Assembly (NCBI GenBank): GCA_964019055.1
Contig: OZ025219.1
Coordinates: 3,234,792-3,298,791, forward strand
Length of the DNA stretch: 64,000 nt
Direction of reading: 5' to 3'
Origin: Anthopleura xanthogrammica
Taxonomy: Eukaryota > Cnidaria > Anthozoa > Actiniaria > Actiniidae
The translations under genes were made by a program, and so were the position numbers. The first letter of the stretch is position 1, and each line of letters starts with the position of its first letter. Below the pieces are notes generated by a model. That model ran no database searches, was not told the DNA's origin, and saw nothing but the letters and a program-made list of their open reading frames with translations. Positions 1 through 10,028 of the stretch are shown here, piece by piece.

Positions 1-639
1 CGACCCAAAGCCAAAAGGGCTCTGTAAGCAGGGTAAGACGCCCCTCGTTTTGACCGATTTGTGCCAAAAACTACAAACAATATTCTTATCAATAAATCCA
101 AAGAAATTTGTGTTATTGGCGTTCTGATTCAATGAAGTTGATATTGGAATTCTGATATCGATTCAATGTTTTTGGAGTCTCAAACTACCTCCATGCTATC
201 TATATACTGGATATCCACTCCCATTTCATTTCATCATCTTTTTGTTTTTCTTTTTGCATGTCTTTTCCTGAAATTGTACTCTCCAAATGGTATTCACTTC
301 ATTAATCCTATTGTGTCTTTGCCCTGAATATAGATTTCCGTTAAAATCGAAGTCTAATCCTTGTAATACTCTGCAGCATAATTTATCGAAACTCCCTCGT
401 AATTGGAGATTTATTTCAGAAAAGAGCGAAACGGAAAGAAAACAAGTAAAACGATCAAATAAAAAAAGAATATTCCTAGATGGACAGGAACACAAAGTAG
501 ATATGAATAATTTTTAAAATATATTTAAGTGCACCTAAGAGAAAACGTTTTGAAAATTAAGCTAACTCAGTATAAAGCTTTGTTTTTTTTCCCAGTTATT
601 GTTTTTTCAGTATCATTCAATTTTTACATCTTGTCAAGC

Positions 640-893
640 TAAAATTTCACCGACGCATTTCTTTCAAACATATTCATTCTAGAATCTAAATCGATCATGC
701 AATCTAAACTAGAAAAACCATTCGTTATGAGAAGAATCACTTTATTTACTACCAACAGACTTGAAATAATTCTGACTGTTTCAGGAAAAACTTGAAATCA
801 AGGTGTGCAGCTACCAAGGTAAGGCCTTGCTGTAATTTTGATCAAGTCTACTATCTGCTTCAAGAAAGAACATTTTGTATTAAAATAACTGTA
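640..893 (+). promoter_or_regulatory. Conserved GPCR upstream block (A1)
   Basis: The roughly 250 bases before the start codon are shared, with changes, by A, B and the distal sixth receptor, so they are conserved beyond the recent duplication. The clearest core is a block at 730-758 beginning AGAAGAATCAC and ending ACCAACAG. Nearby are a polypyrimidine-CAG at about 784 resembling a splice acceptor and an AAG/GTAAGG at about 820-826 resembling a strong splice donor, so a short 5' UTR exon is possible. No TATA box was assigned. Role as promoter or 5' UTR is inference. Confidence 0.5.
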
Positions 894-2060
894 ATGATCA
901 ACAACAGTACAAGTCATTACACTGCAGTGAATTCGACTACAACGTTTGCCAACAAGAAATATGTTTTCATACCAAAAGATACTTTTATTGCTAGAGTAAT
1001 TATCTACTCGCTGGTGGCAGTCCTTGGTTTGTATGCCATCGTAGCAAACAGCCTGATCTTGCATCTTAAGAGAAAGCAAAGACGCAATCTTAAGAAACGA
1101 AGAGATTTCGATCGATTTCCTGTAGTCAGTATTTATGTTCAAAGTCTTGCATTGTCAGATTTGTTGTGTGGTATCATCACAGTTCCAGTGGCCATAACCT
1201 CCAACTTCTGGGACATTATAAACGATGACATGACTTGTAAAGTAGTCAGGTTTTCAAACATCTTCCTTCCAGTAGTAACTATGTGCAACCTTTTTGTCAT
1301 TGGAATAGAAAGATATCTAGCCGTATTCCATCCATTTATGGTCCCCTCGAAACGCATCGTCAGAGGACTCGTTCTTGGTGCTTGGTTATCTGGAGGTTTG
1401 ATAACGCTTGTCCCATCGGCCACTTTCAGGATACAATCCAGAGACATCGAACCTGACAGCTATACCAAACTATGTATCTATACTAAAACTGTCCCATTAT
1501 ATAAAGCGATGTTCATAGGATTTACAGTTATCATATACCTCATCCCAAGCGTTATTCTAACCTTTACCAGCCTTCGTATGTTAATTTTTCTACGACAAAG
1601 AAGAAGAGCTATATTTCCTAACGCGAGTAACAACAATTCCTCGAGATTCTACGGATCGTCCACTTTTGTGACACTCATTTTTACATTTGTTCTTCCATAC
1701 CTTCTTTATGTGTTATTTTCATCTCTGAACTTAATCTTAAAACTTAGTTTAAATAACACTGCTGAATTTATTGTGCGAAGATTGAGTGGCCTGCTTGCTT
1801 ATTCCAACTCTGCATTAAGTCCATCAGTGATGTTGTACAATATGCCAGATTTAAGAAGAGACCTAGCAGACTTTGTCAGGAAATACATATGTTCATCCGT
1901 AAATCATGGTGAGAATAATTCCAATGCTATCGCTGGTTTTCAGGATCACAAGGACAATAATAACTTTCCCCGTACTATCTCTGTTAATCCAGTTGGTACA
2001 GAACACCATATACAACTAGATATAATAAGGTGCAAGGAAAACCTAAACCTAGGGAACTGA
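894..2060 (+). CDS. Class A GPCR, gene A1 (orphan, intronless)
   Basis: A 388-residue seven-helix receptor in one exon. Visible class A landmarks: N52 (1.50), D89 (2.50), C115 (3.25) paired with ECL2 C194, E139-R140-Y141 at the DRY site, W164 (4.50), P218 (5.50), P268 (6.50), P310 (7.50). Helices lie near 32-57, 77-101, 116-138, 157-178, 203-232, 257-281 and 290-314. The extracellular N-terminus has sequons at N3, N4 and N13. Cysteine 333 after helix 8 could be palmitoylated. Unusual: V266 replaces the 6.48 tryptophan, S309 replaces N7.49, and N122 sits at 3.32, arguing against a typical amine receptor. The ATG at 894 was chosen because all six copies give 388 residues from it; the 34 in-frame codons upstream have no ATG. 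AATAAA signals lie at 2177 and 2211. Plasma-membrane signalling is expected from the family; ligand unknown. Confidence 0.93.
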   Translation: MINNSTSHYTAVNSTTTFANKKYVFIPKDTFIARVIIYSLVAVLGLYAIVANSLILHLKRKQRRNLKKRRDFDRFPVVSIYVQSLALSDLLCGIITVPVAITSNFWDIINDDMTCKVVRFSNIFLPVVTMCNLFVIGIERYLAVFHPFMVPSKRIVRGLVLGAWLSGGLITLVPSATFRIQSRDIEPDSYTKLCIYTKTVPLYKAMFIGFTVIIYLIPSVILTFTSLRMLIFLRQRRRAIFPNASNNNSSRFYGSSTFVTLIFTFVLPYLLYVLFSSLNLILKLSLNNTAEFIVRRLSGLLAYSNSALSPSVMLYNMPDLRRDLADFVRKYICSSVNHGENNSNAIAGFQDHKDNNNFPRTISVNPVGTEHHIQLDIIRCKENLNLGN

Positions 2061-2069
2061 ACATATCGC

Positions 2070-2085
2070 GTCATCTTAAGATGAC
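2070..2085. other. 16-bp perfect palindrome after the A1 stop
   Basis: GTCATCTTAAGATGAC reads the same on both strands and begins 9 bases after the stop codon. In B1, B2, A3 and the sixth receptor one base differs (TTAAAATGAC), breaking perfect symmetry. It may form a short hairpin in the 3' UTR; function unknown. Confidence 0.5.
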
Positions 2086-2861
2086 CTAGTCTACGAACAA
2101 CAATCTGGACGGTGAAATGGAACAAGAAAAGTAGTAAATTTTAGCTGATAAACTTTCATGGTACTTTAGTGGTAGAATAAACGTACTGTCAAAAGTTGAA
2201 GAAAAAAATCAATAAAAAAAAAAAGAATTAAAACAAAATCAAAAACAAAAAAAATTTGTTTTAAGTAAAACATTGTGGGATGCGGACACGTCGGGCACAA
2301 ATGAACCCAAAATAGGAAAGGTTGGAGTATTTTCAAAATTACATGTCAGACTTTAATGACGTTATAACATCGTTTTGTAATAAGTTCATATGATTTTAAA
2401 TTGATTATTGCTTCCTAAAAGTTTTTTTTTTTTTTTTACGCTTCTGGCGATAATTCCTCCATTAGCCTTCTATTTTTTCGTGTTATTTGATCAACAATAG
2501 TTTATTCCCTTCCTGAGGCACTTGAATTTCTTTGAAGAATTTTGTTCAAATCCCCACCCCTTGCCTGACTACTCCTCCCACTCCCCTCATAGGACTTACA
2601 TTGATAACTGCATTATACCTTCTCATTTTTTTACGCTTGAGACCATCCCCACCCCTCCCCCAAAAAATAAACTAAATAGAATTAAAGTTTCATTGTCCTT
2701 CAAGCTCAGGGAAATGAGTTAGCTTCTTATGAAAACTTATTTTCAAGCATTTGTTCATTTCTCGAAATTTTGCAAGTAAGCCAAATCTAAGAGAACAATA
2801 GTTCATTCGTCAATTTTTTTCTAGTATCCACGAGTTCGCCACACTGGCTGTTTGATTTTAA

Positions 2862-3726
2862 TTGGCTTTCACCTAGTTGGAGCTTGCTCTGTTGTGATTG
2901 ACCCTCGCTGAGATTTTTTTCTCGTTATTATTCTCTTTTCTTAATTAGTTGTGCACGTTTTTATTTACTCAGTGGAAGTTTAATGAAAAAAATAAACTCT
3001 TACCAGATCTAAGAATCGTCAGTGTCGTGTTTTTTTTATATATATTCTTTTATATCTCTTACTAACTCTACGAATCATTATACCAGTGAAATTAAACTGC
3101 ATCCAACCAAGGAATAACTTTAGTTACTTGATAATAATCTTCTCCCCGTCCCCACGGGGGCAATTTTAGTCACATGACAACATGAACCAAAAACAAGCTT
3201 CGGAAATTCAAACTTCCCGCCTCATTGATTACAATAGATCTGATTGGTTCGTTACTAGTCGGATCAGTGCTTCCTTCTTTTGTTTTATAAGACAATTTAT
3301 CCCACACCGTAGAAAATACAGCCAATCAGAAAGAAGGAAAGCCGTTGTTTATTCGTCGGTATTTCATCGTTCCTTCACACAATGCACTGCGGGTTGAATC
3401 TACGCACTTGCATTTTCTATGGTGTGGGATAAAATGGTTATAAAATGGTTTCTCGTGGCATACCGTGGATATCCCACTCGTCACTTGTATTTTCTTTGTA
3501 TACACACTCGCCTAAAGGCGATTGTGTGTATACTAGAAACTACAAGTGACTCGTTGGATTTTTCACGGTATGCCACTCGAAACCTTTGCATAACTAGTAT
3601 GGAAGACCGTAAACGTCGATTTTTAGCTCAACACTCAAGATGACCTTGCAACCATATTATTGATTTTTTGCGAGAAAATTATGAAATTTAAAAACTTAAA
3701 AACTTCTGACTGAACTGTCCAATCGA
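2862..3726 (+). mobile_element. Fold-back (MITE-like) element, unit 1
   Basis: An approximately 865-bp block that appears in this orientation in units 1 and 2 and inverted in unit 3. It contains nested inverted repeats: one pair at about 3300-3318 and 3412-3430 (reading ATCCCACACCGTAGAAAAT and its near complement), and a strong hairpin at 3447-3584. It has no coding capacity. Ends and target-site duplications could not be fixed. It could instead be ordinary unit sequence inverted once in unit 3. Confidence 0.55.
3447..3584. repeat. Hairpin with about 65-bp arms
   Basis: The left arm starting GGTTTCTCGTGGCATACCG is the imperfect reverse complement of the right arm ending CACTCGAAACC. The loop centre is at GCCTAAAGGC. 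Homologous hairpins lie at 16529-16666 and 28849-28983. Confidence 0.85.
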
Positions 3727-3734
3727 AATGGCAA

Positions 3735-6435
3735 ACATGAGGTCTGGAATTTTATCAGAAACAGAACAATTTATTTCTCGTTTAAGTTTTCTGGTTTATT
3801 TATTTATTTTTATTTTCATATTTGATCAGCAACTGGTTCTCCACGATGGAGAATTTAAATTTTTAAATAATTTATAAATGTCTCTGGTCAAATACCCCCA
3901 TCTCCTTTCTAAAAATAACCGAGGTTTAAAAAATGCGACAAATCAATGCCTACAGAAATTGTGTTAAAAATTTAAGTTGGAGTGTTTTTTCGTGCAAAGT
4001 ACTTTTTTGAAATTTGTAAATTTAGTGCTGCCACGGTAATGCTGTAAAAAGTTCCTGTTCATTCCACAGGTATCCCAGTAATGAGCATTCTGACAAGGAC
4101 AATGTATAACAACAATTTCAATATGAAATATCAATATAAAACAATGTGTGGTTTTTACAATCTTCTATCTGTTTATATTCAGTTTATATTCATGTCATAA
4201 CAAGAGTTGCATTCTCTTGTCATTGAATACTCCACATAAGTACAAAAAACCCACACTGGTTGTTTTTATCTTATCGTATTAAACATGCTTGGGCATGATG
4301 TGTTAAATATATTTCAAGTGTAAATTTTATTTCTTGTGCAAAAGATCGAGACCTAAACAAGCTGAGATGGAACTGAGATCTTTGCATCCCACATGAGAAA
4401 AGCTAACAACGAGTTACTCGTATAAATATGTTCCATATGCTGCCATCTTATAATAGAGTTGGTCTTGCTTCGTGACACTTCTCAGAATACGAAAATAGAA
4501 TTCGTAAAGCAGTCGTACTCAGTCGTGTAGTACATGAAGCGATTTGTAAGCGTTTCAATATCGATCTAGTAAAAGGAAAGCGTTTAGATATCGATTTGCT
4601 AACGGCTCATTTAGTGAGCGAGCGAGTGACACATTTGCATATTCAGACCCCTCACAATAACTCGTTTCTACGCTTCGCATATCCACGAGTTAAAAATCAA
4701 TTGCCTTTGCTTATAGTTGGAGCAATATGTGAAACACGAAAGCGTAAAATTATTTGAGAAAGTAACCCCGCCGCATAAAGCTTTATAAATATTTATAAGT
4801 TTACTCCCTCGGCATCCCATAATATCTTAATTAAAACAATAGAATCCAAGATGGCCGCCGTATCGGTAAAAAAGTATATTGATTCAGTGAAAATGAAACT
4901 TGGGCAGTATGTTGCTTATATATTTCAGAAAATGTACACAAAATTAAAATATATATATAATCGTGTTGTTTTCAATCTACCAGCACGTTAAACATCATAA
5001 CAAAATAGTCCATTAATACGGTTTATATCGAACTTTAATCGACCCAATATTTTAGAATATCAAATAGTATGATTTCTTTCCAATTTTTTCTCAATACTCG
5101 AAAGTGATGTACTGGCAGCTTTATAAATAAAATTAGGAAACCAAAACGGGTAAATTCACTCCTTTTCCACGACGTAAATTCTTTTGTTGTTGCAAAATAT
5201 CTATCCTTCAAAACTTTAACTTCAAATTTCTCGAAAATGCTCTCACAGAATTTCTTCAAATTTTTCAAATTTTTCAAATTCTAAAAATTAAATAAGCGTA
5301 AATAAATTCAAACAAAGTTAAGCATTTTTTTTTTTGAAAACGGTGAAAAGGCCAGGTTACCAAGTCACATTGAAAATTTTGAAACTAAATATTTTCACAT
5401 TCGCTTAATGTAGAGTAAAACCCATGCTTAACTTTGTTTCAATAAATGTCAGCTATAATTTGGCTTAATCTTGGCTCAAACTGACCAAGTGCATGCTTGT
5501 TTTTTAATTTTTAATGAAATGTGACGTCATCAAATACGTAGGAGTATTGACGTCATGCACATATCAGAAAACTATCCATTTTACAAATTGGTTTTATCAT
5601 GGGCTTAATATATCAGAAAAACCTCTTAGGAATTTTTAAATCATTTCCCTAGCATTCGTGACTGGTAAATAGGTAAGACCCCCACTTAATGATAAACAAA
5701 CATGGATTTCTCTTGGAATCGAAAAATAAATGTCATTAACATCGCAAAAAAATCACTGATTTTAGAGTTTCATGCACGTCGAAATCCGCGGTCTTGTACC
5801 TTGAACCCCTCAAAATGATTGCAAAAAAATGAACGCCTTGTTTCAATTATGTTTCAAGAAAATATTTACAAAAACATTATTTTGTTTTCAAATTATGTGT
5901 GATGTAGAGGCTACCACCCTCAACAATTATATATTTTATGTTTGTGCTTCCCGCCGTTTTGTGTAGTGTGAGTCCGCTAACCAGCTAATATCGCCGTCTC
6001 GTTATTCTTGTGCACGTTGTTATTCTTTGAGTCATCAATCGTGTAGTGTGTTCGTCAATTGGTAAGTTCGTTGTCATTGTTTGCTTGTAGTATTGTCCCC
6101 TCGTAATGTAATGCTCTTTGTTTTTAAGGATTTTACTGTATTGCATGTGAAGTGAGCAAAGTAAACCCATTTGACAAATATAATAAACTATGTATCGAGA
6201 GAAACAACGTTGAGAAGGAATCAGTGAATCGAACATGTAGCATCAATAAAAAGATGGGATATCCAGGCGTTTGAAAGATGAAATGATAATAATATTAGTT
6301 ACAAAGACTGGTTGAAAATACTTAGACGTTCTAAATATCTTTCTTTGCAAATAATCTCTCACTTTAAAGTTTTGGATGAACTGTACGGTCTTGACCAACA
6401 GAAAGCTGTTGGTAATGGCGGAATACCTATCGGAT
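3735..6435. other. Intergenic stretch of unit 1
   Basis: No believable gene was found. It is AT-rich with short open frames only. Two full CRE-type palindromes TGACGTCA lie at 5522-5529 and 5548-5555. A small inverted repeat is listed separately. The duplicate lies at about 16820-19545. Confidence 0.6.
5310..5439. repeat. Short MITE-like inverted repeat, unit 1
   Basis: Sixteen-base perfect inverted ends (AAACAAAGTTAAGCAT at 5310-5325 and its complement at 5424-5439) enclose about 100 bp. The homologous copy is at 18417-18546. The size and ends suggest a tiny non-autonomous DNA transposon, but no target-site duplication was identified. Confidence 0.5.
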
Positions 6436-6439
6436 ACAT

Positions 6440-7090
6440 AAAAGAAAGTTGCTGAATTTATTTGCCAGCCACTTTCATTTTTTTTCAACGCGTCAATTTT
6501 GACAAGCATATTTCCTAACGAAATAAAAATTGCCAAAGTTTAATCATTTATTCAAAAGTGGTGACCATGAATTAATTTCTAACTTTAGACCTATATCGTT
6601 ACTGCTGATGTTCTCAATTTTTTTTTTTTTTTTTTTTTTTTTTGAAAAAAGATATATGTATAAGCCTAACAACTATCTGGGGCAAAATCGTCTTTTCTTT
6701 AAGGATTCAATTTGGATTTCGAAAGCAAAGGAATACTACCTTGCCAATCCTTGATTTTGTCTATAGGATATATTTTAGGTGTCTTTTTTGACTTATCAAT
6801 GCCGGCTTCCAATACTGTCTGCCTTGATATTTTGCTTGAAAAGCTTTCCTATTATAGTCTTAGTAGCGATGCCCTGGTACGGTGGTTTGGCAGCTATCTC
6901 AGAGATCGTAAGCAATATGTATGTGTTGATGGAACTAATTCAGATCTCAAACAAATTTATTTTGGGGTACCTCAATGTTCCATCCTCGGTCCCATCCTAT
7001 TTCTTATTTACATGAATGATGCCCAATTTGTTACAAAAGCAATTCCTTTATTACTCTACGCTGATGATGATATCTTTTAAATGACCAATA
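6440..7090 (+). pseudogene. Decayed LINE reverse transcriptase fragment, unit 1
   Basis: Translation in shifting + frames gives non-LTR reverse transcriptase blocks in the correct order: a segment ending IFPNEIKIAKV near 6530, FKSGDHELISNFRPISLL near 6550-6605, then a GVPQ-type block (GVPQCSILGPILFLIYMND) near 6964-7020 and the catalytic-site region LLLYADDD near 7050-7075. Frameshifts, stops and an inserted 25-base T run (6619-6643) show it is dead. No endonuclease domain or 3' tail was recognised. It is duplicated at 19553-20203. Confidence 0.85.
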
Positions 7091-7735
7091 ATTACTTAAG
7101 AAAGCTACTGCGGTCTCAAATGAGGAACTATTCTTTCTTGGTGACTGGTTCCAGGCCAATAAACTAACAATTTATTTGACAAAAACGAAAAAACCTTCTT
7201 TTCGGAACTCAGCAAAGACTTTTAAAGAATATCGTAGCAGATGGTTTCGAGGGTCAACTGTCACTTACGAATAGTCAATTTATTGGTAAAGCTTCGCCCA
7301 CTAATTTTTTAGGTTTACTCTTTGATGAAATGCGTTTTAGCACCTTCTAAATTAAAAAATATATATCGGGGTAGTCATCGTTCAAGAACAACGCCAGTCT
7401 TCTTTTCCTGGGAAACGACAAGGCTGCTACTTTAAGAATTTTTTTGTATTTATAATTAACCTCGCAGTGATACGCCAAAACTGTGAGCGTTTCAAATTTG
7501 TCACTGTTGGTTCAACAATTGACTAAAATACTTATCAAGATCTTTACGGATGGCTTTGTGTTATTTATCAAAATATTCATAAAAGCGAGGGGATTTCGAA
7601 TCCAGCGTGGTATTTTTGACGTGGTCTGTTTAACTTCAAAGAGAGCCAACTTTCTGGCTTTACCTGGTCTTTGTCTGATGACGCTTATTCTCTTAAAAAA
7701 GTTCACCCAAACGCTTGCATTGAAATCAAAAAATA

Positions 7736-8020
7736 CTTATACTTTTTGCAATGAAATTATATTTAATTCATGTCAATAAAGGTCAAATTAACGTTATCCA
7801 GTTTGCTATTTTTTTCTTTAGTCATTGAATTGTATTGAGAAAAGTTCAAAAACCTGTGATTTCGATTCTCTATTTTTCTTATACTTTTTGCAATGAAATT
7901 ATATTTAATTCATGTCAATGAAAGATCAAATCAACGTTATCCAGTTTGCTATTTTTTTTCTTTAGTCATTGAATTGTATTGAGAAAAGTTCAAAAACCTG
8001 TGATTTCCATTCTTTATTTT
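7736..8020. repeat. 142-bp tandem duplication, unit 1
   Basis: Two head-to-tail copies start at 7736 and 7878, each beginning CTTATACTTTTTGCAATG. They differ by a handful of bases. The same pair is present in unit 2 at 20849-21133. Confidence 0.9.
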
Positions 8021-8087
8021 TGCCTTTTTGGATGGAATGCATGCATGTGAGGCGTAAGTCTTGAAATCTTTGCTGACTATTTGTTAA

Positions 8088-8312
8088 CACATTTCTTTCT
8101 GATGGTGCCTTAATTTTGTATCTTAATTTCGTTAAAGTCCCTGACGTCAATGGCAAGTTTCACACATTTCTTTCCGATGGTGCCTTAATTTTGTATATTA
8201 ATTTCGTTAAAGTCACTGACGTCAGTGGCAAGTTTCACACTTTCTTTTTTTCAAAGGTGCCTAAATTCGTATAATAATTTCATAAAAGTCCCTGTCCATG
8301 GCCAATTTAATT
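8088..8312. repeat. 75-bp tandem repeat, three copies, with CRE-type palindromes
   Basis: Copies begin at 8088, 8163 and 8238. The first two each end in a perfect TGACGTCA (8142-8149 and 8217-8224), the consensus CREB/ATF site; the third copy has lost it. The array ends about 550 bp before the B1 start codon. It is duplicated at 21201-21425. A regulatory role is inference. Confidence 0.85.
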
Positions 8313-8609
8313 AACTGAGCAGAATGAAAAGGAAAAAACAAACCAAAATAACAACCCACAAGAAAACCAAACAAACAAACAAACAAACAAAAATAAAAGT
8401 AAATCAAAAACATAAAAAGAAGCGGAATATCTTGGCGATATAGAGTTAGTTAAGAGCCAGACAACAATTATCAAATTTATGCGCCTGAGGTATGCCGAAA
8501 ATAATTGTATTTCAATAAGTGAGTAAACGGATTTGTCCAACTATTGTCTAGATTTTTCCAACTATTGTGTTTACTTTTGATTCATTTAATTTTTTGCTCC
8601 TCGTCAAAC

Positions 8610-8861
8610 AATAAGCAACCAATGCATTTCCTTCAAACATATTCATTCGACAAAATAAATCGATCATACAATCCGAAAGAGAAAAATGCTTTGTTTCTAG
8701 AAGAATCACTTAACTTACTACCAACATTCTTTGCAAATAATTCTGACTGACTCAGGAGAAATTTGAAATCAAGTTGTTCAGCTACCAAGGTAAGACCTTG
8801 CTGTGATTTTGATCAGTCAAGTCTACTATCTGCTTCAAGAAAGAACATTCAAATAATTGCA
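8610..8861 (+). promoter_or_regulatory. Conserved GPCR upstream block (B1)
   Basis: B-type version of the shared upstream block. The core at 8699-8726 begins AGAAGAATCACTTAACTTAC, and the CAG and GTAAG motifs are kept near 8755 and 8790. It differs from the A version by small indels, so it predates the unit duplication. Confidence 0.5.
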
Positions 8862-10028
8862 ATGATCAACAGCAGTACAAATCATTTTACTTCAGTCAAT
8901 TCGACTACAACTTCTGCTCACAAGAAATATGTTTTCATGCCAAAAGATACTTTTATTGCTAGAGTAATTATCTACTCGCTGGTGGCTGTCCTTGGTTTGT
9001 ATGCCATCGTAGCAAACGTCCTGATATTGCACTTTAAGAGAAAGCAAAGACACAATGTTAAGAAACGAAGAGCTTTCGATCGATTTCCTGTAGTCAGTAT
9101 TTACGTTCAAAGTCTTGCATTGTCAGATTTGTTGTGTGGTATCATCACAGTTCCAGTGGCCATAACCTCTGACTTCTGGGACATTTTAAACGATGACATG
9201 ACTTGTAAAGTAGTCAGGTTTTCAAACATCTTCTTTCCAGTAGTAACTTTGTGCAACCTTTTCGTCATTGGAATAGAAAGATATCTAGCCGTATTCCATC
9301 CATTTATGGTCCCCTCGAAAGGCATCGTCAGAGGACTCGTTCTTGGTGCTTGGTTATCTGGAGGTTTGACAACGCTTGTCCCATCGGCCACTTTCAGGTT
9401 ACAAACCCGAGACATCGAACCTGACAGCTACACCAAAGTATGTATCTATACTAAAACTGTCCCATTATATAAACTGATGTTCGTAGGATTTACAGTTATC
9501 ACATACCTCATCCCAAGCGTCATTCTAACCTTTACCAGCTTTCGTATGTTAATTTTTCTACGACGAAGAAGAAGAGCCACATTTCCTAACGCGAGTAACA
9601 ACAATTCCTCGAGATTCTACGGATCGCCCACTTTTGTGACACTCATTTTTACATTTGTTCTTCCATACCTTCTTTATGTGTTCTTTTCTTCTCTGAATTT
9701 AATCTTAAAACTTAGTTTAAATAACACTACTGAATTTATTGTGCGAAGACTGAGTGGCCTGCTTGCTTATTCCAACTCTGCATTAAGTCCATCAGTGATG
9801 TTGTACAATATGCCAGATTTAAGAAGAGACCTAGAAGACTTTGTCAGGAAATACATATGTTCATCCGTAAATCATGGTGAAAATAATTCCAATGCTATCG
9901 CTGGTTTTCTGCATCACAAGGACAATAATAACTTTCCCCGTACTATCTCTGATAATCCAGTTGGTACAGAACACCATATACAACTAGATATAATAAGGTG
10001 CGAGGAAAACCTAAGCCTAGGGAACTAA
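8862..10028 (+). CDS. Class A GPCR, gene B1 (orphan, intronless)
   Basis: A 388-residue paralogue of A1, collinear without gaps. Class A landmarks are the same: N52, D89, C115/C194, ERY at 139-141, W164, P218, P268, P310. B-type differences include V53, F125 in helix 3, L130, G154 in the second intracellular loop, T170, the L178-Q180 region, V193, and helix 5 changes (L205, V208, T214). These fall in transmembrane and loop positions that could affect ligand or G-protein contact, which is inference. The ATG at 8862 matches that of all copies. The 3' flank carries a small hairpin at about 10069-10096 absent from A genes; the first AATAAA is at 10502. Confidence 0.93.
   Translation: MINSSTNHFTSVNSTTTSAHKKYVFMPKDTFIARVIIYSLVAVLGLYAIVANVLILHFKRKQRHNVKKRRAFDRFPVVSIYVQSLALSDLLCGIITVPVAITSDFWDILNDDMTCKVVRFSNIFFPVVTLCNLFVIGIERYLAVFHPFMVPSKGIVRGLVLGAWLSGGLTTLVPSATFRLQTRDIEPDSYTKVCIYTKTVPLYKLMFVGFTVITYLIPSVILTFTSFRMLIFLRRRRRATFPNASNNNSSRFYGSPTFVTLIFTFVLPYLLYVFFSSLNLILKLSLNNTTEFIVRRLSGLLAYSNSALSPSVMLYNMPDLRRDLEDFVRKYICSSVNHGENNSNAIAGFLHHKDNNNFPRTISDNPVGTEHHIQLDIIRCEENLSLGN

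Noticed and set aside
792..893. In-frame 34-codon extension upstream of the A-type GPCR ATG
   Set aside because: It contains no ATG and would need TTG initiation, which is not expected in an animal nuclear gene. The sixth copy does not keep the extension, and the shared ATG gives 388 residues in all six genes.
798..1142. Minus-strand open frames inside the GPCR genes (also near 1139-1447 and equivalents)
   Set aside because: They mirror the conserved receptor coding strand and appear in each copy only because the receptor is conserved.
3182..3643. Short + frames in the fold-back element
   Set aside because: They coincide with inverted-repeat arms, have no domains, and appear inverted in unit 3.
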